Positions 1-11,658 of a stretch of 64,000 bases of DNA are shown here, piece by piece. The stretch lies in assembly GCA_020543525.1 (NCBI GenBank), contig JAHYIO010000005.1, forward strand, positions 496,001 through 560,000, in the 5' to 3' direction. Below the pieces are notes generated by a model, which did no database searches, was not told the origin of the DNA, and saw only the letters and a list, made by a program, of their open reading frames with translations. Every line of letters begins with the position of its first letter. Position 1 is the stretch's first letter. This DNA is from Coriolopsis trogii (Eukaryota > Basidiomycota > Agaricomycetes > Polyporales > Polyporaceae). Made by a program: the position numbers and the translations under genes.

Positions 1-463
1 CCTTTTCCGAGGTTTCGTGGACGAAGGCCCGTCGGCCGGAGGAAGCATCGAGGTCACTCTCAACTTCAAGGTGGATCACCACGTGGCTAGCTACTACACT
101 GAACAAGGCCTCACCCGCCTCGTCCCCCAGTGGTTCCCGTGCGATGCATCGCTCACCAGCCTCCTGTGCGTCGGAGACATGCATACGATGTCTAGCGCTA
201 AATGGGAGCAGACCCTTCGTCCCTACCCGAACATGCAGACGCTGATTGTGGACGAGGGCAACAACCTGTGCGGTATCGGGCCCTTGATCGAGGCTCTGCG
301 GAAGGAGCGGAGGGAGCGTTCAGCAAACGGCGGGCCTCTATGTCCCAAGTTGGAATCTCTCCGGATACGCAATCATGCGGCGCTGCAGCCGCACACGCAG
401 GACGTTGTGCGGCAGGGCGTCGTACCTTTCCAGATCGTATCGGAAGCCTTAGAAGCATACTAG
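1..463 (+). CDS. F-box/LRR-like protein, C-terminal fragment (5' end outside window)
   Basis: The frame is open from base 2 to a TAG at 461-463, about 153 residues, and continues off the left edge. I see no F-box here because only the C-terminal part is present. It is recognised by similarity to the complete F-box protein at 15604-17208: both share an FRG-x-VDEGPSAGG stretch, then a WFP...SLT block, a CVGD motif and a YPN-(x)-TLIVD block in the same order. F-box proteins recruit substrates to SCF ubiquitin ligases. In Agaricomycetes this family, with LRR-like C-terminal halves, is heavily expanded and substrates are mostly unknown. No intron is needed in the visible part. Confidence is high for the family and low for any specific function. 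Confidence 0.7.
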   Translation, partial: LFRGFVDEGPSAGGSIEVTLNFKVDHHVASYYTEQGLTRLVPQWFPCDASLTSLLCVGDMHTMSSAKWEQTLRPYPNMQTLIVDEGNNLCGIGPLIEALRKERRERSANGGPLCPKLESLRIRNHAALQPHTQDVVRQGVVPFQIVSEALEAY

Positions 464-1884
464 GCAGTCCACAACTTCCCTACGAAAGAATGTTTGCCGT
501 GGAGTGTTACTACTTCGGTGCTTGTGCCCAATGTTCAGTCCAGATCTACTACAGTCTATAGCGCGCTGGGAAAAGTTCAATGAAGTTCTCTTCGATTTGA
601 ATGAGGCGCCGTCTCTAGTTCTGTCAATGCGATGTGAACTATACGGCTCAACTGAATCCGACATAGTTTGTGACATGCGATGAACACAAGCACTTGAGGA
701 ACGTGCTTACCAAGTCGCATGTCAGATGTTATCAGCGGTATTGTCCTCAGTCTTGTATCCTTCAGTTCTTGAGGTTGGAGATGTGCATGAACAAGGCAGA
801 ACTAGAGCAGGTGGTCGCGCGATAGAGGCGTGTAAGACAACTTGTCACATCTCGGAGATAGTCTTGGGGCTACTTAATTAAGCCACACAAACAAACCTCC
901 TCACCATAACCACAAGCGCGTTCCGTTACATTTCCGGCCAGAAGGAGCCATCGCCGGTCCTTTATGATGTTCACTATCACATAATGAGCCTAGCCATAAG
1001 ACGTCAGTGACTACACAGGAAACCAGTGCATATACGCACCTCGACAAACCATGTGCTGGGTTCCCTACACAAGTGGAGGACATAGAGCGACACCATGCAG
1101 TGCGTGAAGATGAGGAAACCCCAGCCGTACGTCAGCGCCCACGGCGGAAGATAGGGAAGAGAATTGATAGCAGGCTTAGAGAACGCTTTATGCGGGGACG
1201 AAGTGAACTTCGTCGTGATGGTCGTGTAGACAAGCGAGGCCAGTGATCTTCCACTTCGAGTCCAGTGTGAACGTGTGCTCGACACTTGCAGTCACGGCCA
1301 TGAGGAGCTTCAAACATCGATGGCTAGCAGGATGGAAACGCACCAAGCCGAGTTCCTCCTCCGCATCGCCCTTCATCTTGGTGTGATCTCCTCGTATCCG
1401 ACAGGGAATCTGGATTCGATTCACGTTCACCCCGTAGGCTAGGTTCACGCCGTGTATCTCGGGTCATACGCCTTCGGCCCATGTCGCTGATGGATCGACG
1501 CCAGAGGCGTGCCTCCTTGAGTTAGAATCATTTTCTGATCCTATTCCTCCAGGTTCAGCAGGACGACGGAAGTGACGGGCATCCACGATGACAACAAAAA
1601 CAGCCTGGACATGTTCGTGGGGACAATTGGCATAATCGACGCAAGTGGCGAAGACGCCGACGTTAGCTCTTAACGTACTGGTGGACCTCATCTCGTCCAG
1701 CGCAATCATTGAAGCTCTTGAATCCGAATGGAACATGCTTGACAGCTTGCGTGCGTAGCGCCGCAATGTGGGGGAGCTCTGTCAATGCGCCATGGTGCTG
1801 ACAATATGCCGAAGAATAATATTACACTGCACGGTACAAATACAGAACGGAACGGATAAGTAACGCACTCGTGATGACTGTCGT
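464..1884. other. Intergenic stretch with only weak ORFs
   Basis: 1.4 kb with no recognisable gene. Minus-strand open frames at 1188-1448 and 1464-1766 have a fairly protein-like composition and could be exons of an unrecognised or decayed gene, but I could not join them with splice sites or match them to a family. Confidence 0.4.
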
Positions 1885-2583
1885 CTAGTAACGGTAGCGG
1901 GTGGAGTAGTCTGAGACACAACATGAGCCGAGTGCACAAAGACATATCAAGAGACATACCTTTCGGAGATACGACGAGACCACGTCCCTTAGAAGCACCG
2001 CGATAGACGGTCTCAATGATGTCAATGAGCTAACGGAATAGACTGAGTTCCTAGATAGACTTTATCTAGTTTGTGAGACTCACCTCCTGTTTGTTATCCA
2101 TGGCCCAATTACTATGACGATTTGGTCACGGTCAGCGGGGGTTCCTCATGGGACGGAAGAGATGAGCACATACATTTTGTTGTTGTTACCAGTCCCGAGA
2201 TCAATCATGATGTGCTTGTTCCTGGCATACACACCATGAATATCATTTACGTGCGTGGCGGCCTGTGAACTTACCGGTAGAAAAACATGACGGTGCAAGG
2301 ATCATACAATTCATACATCTAACCCGCCAAATCAGCATTACACCCATCCACACCGACACCCTATACGCACCTTATTGAAGTCTGGGACCTCCGTGATGTC
2401 CACGAGATAGATCACAGCGAAATTCTGCACCTTGTCGGCAACACCGTAGAGCGTCTCGTCCATTGTCATGCACTGGCTATCCCAGTCGTGCCCGAAGCGA
2501 ATCACGACAACGCGATCCTCCTCGGACTTGATAGCCTCGTCAACATGCCAGCCAGAAGGAAGGTGAGGGAGAAAGTAAGACAT
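1885..2583 (-). CDS. dib1: DIM1/Dib1-type U5 snRNP 15-kDa protein (thioredoxin-like 4A)
   Basis: Six exons: 2371-2583, 2275-2318, 2174-2221, 2084-2111, 1960-2029 and 1885-1910. They sum to 429 nt, giving 142 residues, exactly the family length. The N-terminus starts MSYFLPHLPSGW and carries the conserved FGHDWD and DITEVPDFN blocks; later exons give MYELYDPCTVMFF, NKHIMIDLGTGNNNKINWA and the C-terminal SPKDYSTRYRY. DIM1 is a thioredoxin-fold core component of the U5 snRNP and tri-snRNP, essential for pre-mRNA splicing, and acts in the nucleus. The start at 2583 is chosen because the family begins there; the longer upstream open frame is Arg-rich and unlike the family. All introns have GT-AG ends. 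It is divergently arranged with the cyclophilin gene at 2805. Confidence 0.95.
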
Positions 2584-2804
2584 TGCGAGCTGAGGCTGGG
2601 TGTATGCGGTCGAATTGTCGAGTGGCGGCGGAGGTGAGCGCCATATACGACTGATGTTTGTCGTTGTTTGGTGGGTGCGTCCGGGACGTTTCTCGCATCT
2701 TCCTCGTTGTCTGGCACGACGACGACGACTACGAACTTGACTACGACCCATCTTGCTCGACTCGATATTCTCTCTGCTTTCTTGCACTATCCGAGCGAAT
2801 CACC
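2584..2804. promoter_or_regulatory. Bidirectional promoter region, dib1/cypH
   Basis: 221 bp separate the two divergent start codons. Both 5' UTRs and both core promoters must lie in this gap or overlap into the neighbouring gene. I see no clear TATA box. The cyclophilin side has pyrimidine-rich stretches before its ATG. Confidence 0.55.
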
Positions 2805-3789
2805 ATGTCGAACTCTACGAATACCACGCGTCCGATTGTCTTCATGGACATCAATATTGGAGAAACGCCCGCTGGTCGTCTCAAGATGGAGTTGTTCAGC
2901 GATATTGTACCAAAGTGAGTTCTGCGTATGTTTCTACCACACGCCTTTGCTCACCGCGCTGGTCGCGCGGTGTCGAGCGACCTAACAGAAGTGCTCATTC
3001 AACGACTAACGGTTTCTTGCCTACAGGACGGCAGAGAACTTCAGGCAACTATGCACAGGGGAATTCAGGGTGAACTCACGTCCACAGGGTTACAAGGGCG
3101 CGACGTTCCATCGGTGCGTGCTCATCCAATTCCCTCTTGATTCTGTAGCCCATGCTTGCTGATGTAGCGCCTTCATCTAGAGTGTAAGTCCATTGAGGCT
3201 TTACGTTATGGCCAAGTGATGACTGACGGTACAGTGTGCCCAATTTCATGTGTCAAGGTAGGCGTACTCCGTACACATACTCTGCGTATTTGTCGAGTAA
3301 GGTTTTCTCTCAGGTGGTGACTTCCTGAAGGGTGATGGTACAGGCACCTTCTCAATATATGGGGACAAGTTTCCGGTTCGTGTCTGCCTGATGTTGCCTT
3401 GTTGAGATGCTGAACGTTCCTTAGGATGAGAACTTCAAGGAGAAACACACCGGACCCGGCCTGCTCTCAATGGTATGATTCATTCACTGCGTCATTGTGC
3501 ACCGGTTTGGCTAACCTTGCTCAGGCCAACTCCGGTCCGAACACGAATGGGTGCCAGTTCTTCATCACCACAGCGAAATGTGACTTCCTCGACGGAAAGC
3601 ACGTCGTCTTCGGCAGGGTCATAGATGGCATGCTCACACTTCGCAAAATCGAGAACGTAGCCACTGGCCCCAACAATAGACCAAAGCTAGCGGTGAAGAT
3701 CGTAGGTCTGTATTGCTCGTTTTGATTGTCGTCGCATATAATCGTTGACATGTTATCGCTTTTCTTTGCCAGAATGTGGTGAGATGTGA
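2805..3789 (+). CDS. Cyclophilin H-type peptidyl-prolyl cis-trans isomerase (snRNP cyclophilin)
   Basis: Eight exons: 2805-2914, 3027-3113, 3181-3183, 3235-3257, 3314-3375, 3425-3472, 3525-3705 and 3773-3789. They sum to 531 nt, 176 residues (human PPIH has 177). Cyclophilin signatures are seen in order: [44 protein letters not shown] and [13 protein letters not shown], with the CypH-type ending CGEM. The Arg of FHR and the FM-x-QGGD and QFF residues of the active site are kept. CypH binds the U4/U6-associated PRP3/PRP4 proteins in the tri-snRNP. The third exon is only 3 nt (AGT at 3181-3183); including it restores the family spacing between FHR and PNFM. The gene is divergent from dib1, another tri-snRNP gene. 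Confidence 0.93.
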
Positions 3790-4031
3790 AGTTATGGATG
3801 TTGAAGGCATTGTGCTAGACCATATTGTACCTTTAGCTACGTGAATAAACCAAATGTTCAATGTGCACAAACGAATGCGGCGAGTATTTACGACGATGAC
3901 GGGCGCCGTCTGCGCGTTGTCGGAGCATGACGCGCCGGCTTCTTGACCTCCTCATCTTCCTCCTCGCCGCACCCTTCATCATCGCCGCGGCCTCAGTACG
4001 CATCTTACTCTTGCTTCATGACTACTATACG

Positions 4032-7000
4032 ATGAGCACACACGACAAACCGCTCCCTGACGTTCCCCAGGCTTCGGGCACAGACCCGCGTGCGCGCCGG
4101 CTGTCTCACCATCCGTCTTTGACCGTCGAAGCTCGGGCGCACCTCCACCGCTTTCTGTCGCGTGTGTTGGATGAGGAACCGGAGCTGAGAGATCGCGACA
4201 CATGGGTGGAGCGGATAGAGGTAGCGTTGGATGAGCTAGGGGCCAGTGTCGGGCGAGGAGGATGGATTGCAGGGCTGAGACGGGCCAGGTACGTCCAGAA
4301 ACAGCACCACGACGAGGCAGTCGCGAAACGCAAGGCGGAAGACGAGGCTAGACGGGAGAAAGAGCAGGAGGATCTGAAGAACAAGACTGCGAAAGGACGG
4401 AGCAAGCTCAAGGAGGAGGTCGTCGAGGACAAGGAGGTCGAGGTCGAGCCGAACGACGACCACCTCGCTCTGTCTCTGGAGCAACTTCGCGAGCTCGCGT
4501 CGAAACCCTTTCTCCCGACACCCAAATCGTGTCTCAAACATGTACTCCTCACCGTCGGGGAGCCTCCAGCCTCTGAGCCAAATGAAGACATGGGCTTCAA
4601 GCTCGTGCGCTCTGCTGTTCACTGCTCCTTCAAGGCGGGCGAATACGTGCTCCCGAAGAGCGTTGGGGACGAAGCAGTCGTCCTCTTTGGCCTTCGAGAT
4701 TGGGACGGTGAGTGCATATATGCGGTGTTCAGCACAGACAACCGAGATATTCGCAGCTTGCCTGCTTTCGAGCGAGGACCCTCTACAACTTGTAGGCGGG
4801 ACGTTTCAACTCAAAGGGCTTTCGTCTCTGTCCCAGTACCAGGCATTATGCAGAGTTCTTCGTCTTGCTGTCTACACATACCTCGCTCTCCTCCTAGAAC
4901 ACGACTTGCTCGCAAACTCGCATGTAGAGCTACACTATCCGAAACCCGCAACGCTCCTTCTCCCCGCATTCCCCACCGCAGTCGAACGATCCAGCAGCTC
5001 GCCGGACGTCAAGGACAAGTCGAAGCGCGACTCTGGTGTAGGGCTATGGTCGTTCCTCTCGAAGAAGACGGAGGACCTGATACAGCGTGCGTCTCATGTC
5101 GCCCCAGTTATGACCAGACGTGGTTCTCTCGACCTTGGATTCGGGCAAAAGCTTCCTCGACATACCTCTCTTCCCCACGCTTCAGAGGGCGGCTTCCTCA
5201 CGCGTCGGTTATCTCTGCTCTCTGCTGTCTCTTCGCGTACTTCGGAGGACTCTGGCGAACGAAACAGGACAAGTTACGCGGCTGTTGTGCGCCGCATAGA
5301 CTCATGGAAGGACATCATGTCGACATCTCCTGGGGTCGTCTTCTATCCTCCTCGTTTTCTCCTCTCGATCGCCGAGCAAGAGAGCAAAGACCCGGGCCGG
5401 CGACTGCTGGGCGACGAGAGGGCTGCGCTCGCAAGCATGCTCGGCTGGCAGGGCAAGGAGTCCGCTGGGCGGAGCATGGTCGGTGTGCACGGCTTCGTAC
5501 GACACCAGGGCTTCAGCGCGCTGTACTCGGAGCACGTTCCCGGGACGAGCATGCTCATGTCGCCCCCTCCGACACCGAGCAAGTCCGACACGTCCTCTGC
5601 GGAGGTCCACTTCCCGCTCCGGATAGCCTGTGGGGCTCATAGGCGAACGTGGCTGCACTACCGGTACTACGAGCGCGGCAGGCAGTGGGACGAGTCGCTC
5701 GGTGAGGCAATCACACGCTGGTGCGCTACGGCAGAGGATCCGTGCATTCATCCCGACTGCCACTTCCAACGCTCGGAGCACGACATGCGGTGGATACACG
5801 GCGGCATGCGCGTCTTGGCTACTGTCTCACTCCCGACATCATCTGAAGCTTCGACGTCTGACGACCTGATACGAATGTGGCAGAGTTGCGCTGTATGTGG
5901 GAAGGAGACACCGAAGGAAGTCATGCACGATGGCACATAGTGAGTACGCCTGTACCATTGATGCCGGCGTGTATCTGAGTCGATGTTCACTACAGTCTCT
6001 TCTCATTTGCCAAGTACCTTGAGCTGCTCATCTATTCCCCGACGATACACAACCTTCATCCTTCTTTGTGCGATCATACCGCCTTCCCTGCGAAGCCATG
6101 GACTGGTCCTAATACGCCTATACCTCGATCTCGCTTAAACATCATTCGACGATTCTCGCATCGTGGCAGGACAGTAACTGTGACTCTCACGGAGATCAAG
6201 GAGGTCTTCGAAGTACGGGTCCCCAGACTGCAGATTCTGAAGCGCAAGTCGGAGAAAAAGCCGGTGCCGGATACGTCAGAGCAGAAGCCGTCCAAGCTAC
6301 TTGTCACGCCCGGAGAGGCGCATCGCACGCTCCGACGGGAGATCATGAAGTGGTGGCAAGGCCTTTCTGAGCATATGGACCAGCTGGTGCGTCATCCATG
6401 TCCGCGTGTTTTGGCTTTCGGCTTACCTACTAGACAGGAGGAGAAATTCGTCGAGGACCATCCGAGCACATTCCACAAATCGCTCCCTCGTCTGCCCTCT
6501 CTGGACGACAGCTACGATGATGACGACGAGGCCCTGCGCACGCCTACATTACGCCCTGGCCAGCGACCGCCGCCATCCACTCCGTTGACACCTCGGGGTC
6601 TCCCCGTTGGCACCACTTCCTATCCGTTCCTTCCAGGTGTTCGACCACACTCTCGTTCTCCATCTCCTTCTGGGCCCGCATCTGTGTCCACGTCCGTGCT
6701 GACCACCACCACGGAGGCGACGTCTGCCGTCATCGACGATAATCTGGACTCGTTAGCGCTACTGGCAGGTCTTCGACACAAGTTCCAGAAGACGGAACAG
6801 GATCTGTACGCCGAGTTGTCCCGGACGTCCGAGAAGAACCTGAACGATGTCCGTCGCTCGTTCGTTACGGCTGCTAAGGGCGCAACGCGACGGCTTGCGG
6901 CATGGGAGAAGAAACACGCTCCTCATCAGCCTGCGAGCACCATTTCAGGCGAGACGTCTGTCGCCCCTGAGCCCGAGTGGTGGAAGAGCGGGTGCCACGC

Positions 7001-9248
7001 TGTACCTGGAGGGAACGTCATCGTTCGCGAGGATGATTGGGGCAGTATCATAGCCTTCACTCTGAGGTGAGTTCCCGACATGAAGCAGAGGCGATGTTTA
7101 TTGACAGCTGATGTCGACCAAATACAGTACTGTAGACTATCAACGTGAGCTCTCGAATATGAGCAGTCCACGCAGCCCAGCACCGTCGGTGCCGCCGACA
7201 ACACCCACTGCGACGAGACCATCCATTTTCAGAGCGGGTGAATCGTTCAAGAGGCTCGTCTCTGGGAGTGTCACGCAATTGCCTGACCCCGATCACGACG
7301 ATGCTGGCTGGCAGGAACCGGAGACGTACTCTGCAGTGATTAGCCGGAAGGAGCACCCGCGCGAAGCCGTGTCGCTCATGGCCATCCGCGACGTTCTCCG
7401 GCAGAAAGCCTCCGCGGATTCGGGGACGTCGTCTTCGTTACTAAGCCCCACTGGCACACCAGGGGGCCGTCATCAAGGGGCAGAAACGCCTCGTTCCGTT
7501 CGCGCGAAGCCCGCCGTCGAGCTGTCGACCGCCGCCGCCGGCGGGCAGGTGAGTGGGATGCCGGAGGCGGTCGAGGCTGCGGGCAAGATCCTACATGATC
7601 TCGATGCGGTATCAAAGGCAAATCTCTCGCGTTCATCGCTGTCAGAGAGCAGGCAGTCATCCTCCGGATTCGTGGAGACGAACATACGCAGAGGCAAGGC
7701 GTCATCGATCATGTCGGACAGTGACGGGTCGACCGTCCAGGAGAGTCTGAGCGGCGCCGCGACACCCCCACCTCTGCCTCCGAAGGAGATCGAGGGCGCG
7801 CTGGAGCTTGGGCGAAGGAGTCCTGTACCACCCGACGCCGAGCCGCCTGCCACGCCGCCGAAGCCGGGATCGAGCATGTTCGGTTCGGCGTTTGCGAACT
7901 CGCTGACGTCTGCGATGCGCTACGTGCTCAAGCCTGGGGATGTGCCGCGTCCCACTGCAGGGACGGCACACCATGGGCTCCTGTCTGTGGACGTGCCCGC
8001 GATCGACGAGCGGCCACACATCAAGTACGACTGGACGATTGGGAAGCGGCTCCGGTTCAGCTGCACGGTGTACTACGCGAAGCAGTTCGACCAGCTCCGG
8101 AGGCGATGTGGGGTCGAGGACGTGTTCATGAAGAGTATGGCGCGGAGCGAGAATTGGACGGCGGAGGGGGGCAAGAGCCGGTCGAACTTCTGGAAGACGA
8201 CGGACAACCGGTTCATCATCAAGACGCTGGTGAATGCGTGGAACGTCGCTGACTTGTGAGTCGAGAATGAGCTGCTGATGTTTTCGCTGTGTCGCGATGG
8301 GCGCTGACTGATGTGGTGTTGCGTCTGCCAGACAAGTCTTGATCGACCTCGGGCCGTCGTACTTCAAGTACATGGAGGCGACGACGAACAAGCCTACCGT
8401 GCTCGCGAAACTGCTTGGGTTCTACACTGTGGAGATCCGGAACTTGGAGAATGGGAGCACGCAAGCGAAGGCGGACTTGCTCGTCATGGAGAACCTTTTC
8501 TATGACCGGACGATTTCGAAGACGTTCGACCTCAAAGGCATCCACGGGCGGAAGGTGAAGGCGAGCAGCGGAAGCAACTCGAAGACGCTCTTTGACGGAG
8601 AATGGATCGAAGGTATTGTAGTTCGACTGGAGTGTAGGATAGCTGATAGAACGTCGGTATTGATGGGCGATATACAGGCCAGCAACGCGCGCTTACGTTG
8701 GTGCGGCCGCATTCGAAAGTCATATTGCAAGAGGCTATCAAGGCGGACTGCGAGTTCTTGGCGAAGAGCAACATCATGGATTATTCGTGCGTCCAACTCG
8801 CTTGTACATCGCTGTGACGACTCACCGTACTGTTGAAGGCTTCTCCTTGGTATCGATGAAGAGAATAAGCAGATGATCTGTGGTCTAGTAGATACCATCG
8901 GTGAGTATCGTTCATATTTTCGTTCGTCCTCCGCTAAGTTTGCTGGTTCTTCACAGGGAGTTACACATTTGCGAAGACTTTAGAGTACAAGGCGAAGCAG
9001 GGCCTGAACTCTGGCAAGGAAGTCACTGTAGTCCCTCCCAACGAGTATCAGGAGCGCTTTGTGAGCGCTATGGATGACTACTTCCTGGCCTGTCCAGGTG
9101 TGTTCTTGTACTGTCTCATCGGCCTTCCGAGTTGCGTAGAGCTGACGCGGGTATGGTGCCGCGACGTCGCATCTTAGACAAGTGGTCTAGGCCGCTAGAC
9201 AACACCCCGGTCCCGAGCGATTGTGAAGACCTTCCTAGCGTTTTGTGA
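4032..9248 (+). CDS. FAB1/PIKfyve-type phosphatidylinositol-3-phosphate 5-kinase, lacking FYVE
   Basis: Exons are 4032-4707, 4757-5939, 5996-6386, 6438-7066, 7128-8255, 8332-8612, 8678-8786, 8839-8900, 8957-9097 and 9178-9248, giving 1556 residues in frame. The C-terminal PIPK domain (about 1250-1545) has the DLKGIHGRKV and NIMDYSLLLGID motifs. The middle has the FAB1 Cys-rich region with a C-x-HPDC element near residue 555, an HGG-x-R element and CAVCG, then a FSFAKYLELL block. Around residues 226-280 a short stretch resembles only the end of the Cpn60/TCP1-like (CCT) domain. FAB1 makes PI(3,5)P2 on vacuole/endosome membranes. There is no FYVE finger, and no room for one, because the cyclophilin gene ends 243 bp upstream. 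The frame is open to an ATG at 3927, but that adds a hydrophobic leader not expected in this family. The 51-nt intron at 6387-6437 is in frame and could be retained. Confidence 0.88.
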
Positions 9249-10183
9249 ACTCAGATCGAGATTCCACATGCCACGTCACAGGTAGCACTCATATGCTTCG
9301 CATTGAGGGAGAGGCGATGGTAATCGTGACGGGTGCCGTGTATACTTTCAGGAGTCTTTCGCTACCCACAGCATTTATTGCGCGATTAGTGTTCGTGTCT
9401 CGATCGACGTATGTGTCGATGTGTCACTACAGGACTTGTTTGTGTTTGTGTCTCTCCATTTGTATAGCAGTACAACAGCACTTGGTTATCTCCCGGACAT
9501 CGCATGGTTGAAATGACGATTGACGCACCTTCTCGCTGTAGGATCCAAATTCTGGTCGGTAGTGAGTACTTGATCTCCTTTGGTTTGATGCATCCTCTTC
9601 ACTCCCGTCCACGTATTTTCCGATCATGTTATTCGCATTCCCATTTGTGCAGGTCTCCCAGTATCTTCAGTCTACGACGACATCGACATGCCAAGAGTAG
9701 AAATCTCGTGCCGCTATGTATCTTTTCTCTGCCCTTTATCTCAGTCTGCTCCTCGTCCTCTCGATTTTTGTCCGAGATATTGTACTTGCTGCGTCTTCCG
9801 CTGCCTCGGACCCAACTCCGGTTCGGACTACATTTTTGCCATAATTCCGATAAAGTCGGACATTCCGCTATGCCTCGGTGAACCCCTCGGCCTTGCACTG
9901 TATTGTACTGACTTGTTCAGCGAGTTAGTTATATGGTCGTCAACTAAGCTTCCATTGTCGCAATAGTGAGCAAGTTGACAAGATCAGTAAGCTTACTAAG
10001 TACGTTCGTATAGACTGAGTTAGAAGAAGCGCTAACTTGGTCACGATATCGTTCGCACCACTGCCCGAGACGTTTACGTGCCCTCTCACGCACGCCCCAA
10101 CGTCATATATAAGGGAGGTCTCCCATCGTCCCCAAATATCTCTGTCTAAACGCACACAGTCTACTGAACACCAACACCAAGAC
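9249..10183. other. Intergenic region
   Basis: 935 bp with no recognisable gene; short ORFs on both strands have no family signature. The last 80 bp form the promoter of the dehydrogenase gene. Confidence 0.5.
10105..10113 (+). promoter_or_regulatory. TATA box of the SDR gene
   Basis: An ATATATAAG element lies about 75 bp upstream of the ATG at 10184, followed by a pyrimidine-rich leader. The spacing fits a core promoter. Confidence 0.55.
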
Positions 10184-11658
10184 ATGTCCGCCCGTCCTCT
10201 TATCATCGTCGCTGGTATCGGCAATGGTCAAGGTACGCCACTGCCCACAGCATCGTCCGCTTGGCGCGCCACAATTCATTAACGACTACTCCTCTGCATT
10301 CGTGCAGGCACTGGTGGCGCAACAGCGTACGTATCGGTACACATTGCTTTCACTATTGCACGGCCCCATTGCCTCAAGAATCTCTCGAAGGGCAATTGGA
10401 TTCCTGCGGGCGGCCCGACTGATACTCCTCTTCCTCACTCAGGCGTGTGTTCGCAAAGGAAGGGTACCGCGTCGCCTTGATCGCACGCGGGCCCGAGAAG
10501 CTCAAGAAGGTCGCCGACGACATCGCGGCGACGCACAACGCTGAGATCGCGGCGTTCCCCGTCGAGAACTACAGCTACAAGGCCTTCACTGACGTATTCG
10601 ACGCCATCCGCTCGTACCAATGGCCCTCTGGGGGGCAGTCCGAACTGCGCGTCGCCGTCTACAACGCGGGCGCCGGTGTCTGGAAGCCCTTCCTCGAGGT
10701 GACCGAGGCGGACCTGCAAGCGACCATTGACGGGAACATCAACGCTGCGTTCGCGTTCGCGCGGCAGGTCATTCAGGACTTCAAGAAGAACTCGCTCGAC
10801 GCGAAGGGTAAGCGCGGCACCCTTATTTTCACGGGCGCGACGGCAAGTATTCGCGGAAACGTGACGACGAGCGCCTTTGCGGCTGGCAAGTTCGCGCTGC
10901 GCGCGCTGAGCCAGAGCCTGAACAAGGAGTTTGGGAAGGAGAACATACATGTGCGTGCATAGGCGCTGTGCTTTCTTCGTGGTAGCGCACGGACTGACGC
11001 GTGCATGTCGGTTGTGAACAGGTCGCGCACGTACGTATACTTGGCTTGCGCTTATCTGTCGAGAGTTGTGAAGGCTGATCGTGGCCCTGCACCGGACCAG
11101 TCAATCATCGACGGTGGTGAGTGTGTGGAAAGGCAACCGTTGGATCTCATAGAATGCTGATACGTAGGACGTACCAATAGGCATACTGACCGAAAGATCC
11201 GCTGCGCGTCTCGGAGACAAGGCGCAGGCTTACGCGGAGAACCCTGACGTCCGCCTCGACCCTGCAAGCATCGCCACGGTGAGTGTTTCTCTTCGGATGA
11301 CAGCGATGACCCATCTCCTCTCTTTGCGGACGATGGACACTCTTCACGCGGGTACGACCGATGAGCGCGGACTCGCACGCCCAGGATATGGTGTGACCAG
11401 GTCCAAGGTGACATTGTGCGCACCTTGTCTGGGAAGTTTCGGAGCGCTGATGCCTGTGTGGTTTTCGTCCGGAGAGGGCTCCTCAGCTGATGACTCGCCT
11501 TCACAGGGATACCTCTACTTGGCGAACCAGGACAGATCCGCCTGGACCTGGGAACTCGACCGTGAGTTTGAAGTAGTATTCCCGAGGCACTGATGTTCGA
11601 TTGTGCTAATCATGGTGACCTCCGCTTGTCAGTGCGTCCCGCCCACGAGAAGTGGTAG
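10184..11658 (+). CDS. Short-chain dehydrogenase/reductase (SDR), catalytic Tyr replaced by Phe
   Basis: Eight exons: 10184-10232, 10308-10326, 10443-10950, 11022-11030, 11101-11116, 11181-11278, 11507-11561 and 11633-11658, in total 780 nt and 259 residues. The N-terminal Rossmann motif reads GIGNGQGTGGATA, followed by an NAG-type YNAGAG element, a TGATAS strand and then SAFAAGK where classical SDRs have S-x-Y-x-x-x-K. The usual catalytic Tyr is therefore Phe (codon TTT), while Lys and an upstream Ser remain. The C-terminal part reads IHVAHSIIDGGILTERSAARLG, a pattern I associate with a bacterial-like SDR subfamily. Substrate is unknown. Two exons are tiny (9 and 16 nt). Likely cytosolic, because no signal peptide is seen. 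The family call is secure; the enzymatic activity is not. Confidence 0.88.

Noticed and set aside
3927..4031. Hydrophobic N-terminal extension of the FAB1-like frame, resembling a signal peptide
   Set aside because: A phosphoinositide kinase of this family is not secreted; the ATG at 4032 gives a more family-like start, and the extension is probably 5' UTR read-through.
4106..4622. Minus-strand ORFs opposite the FAB1 first exon
   Set aside because: Ser/Leu-rich antisense shadows of charged coding sequence, with no family signature.
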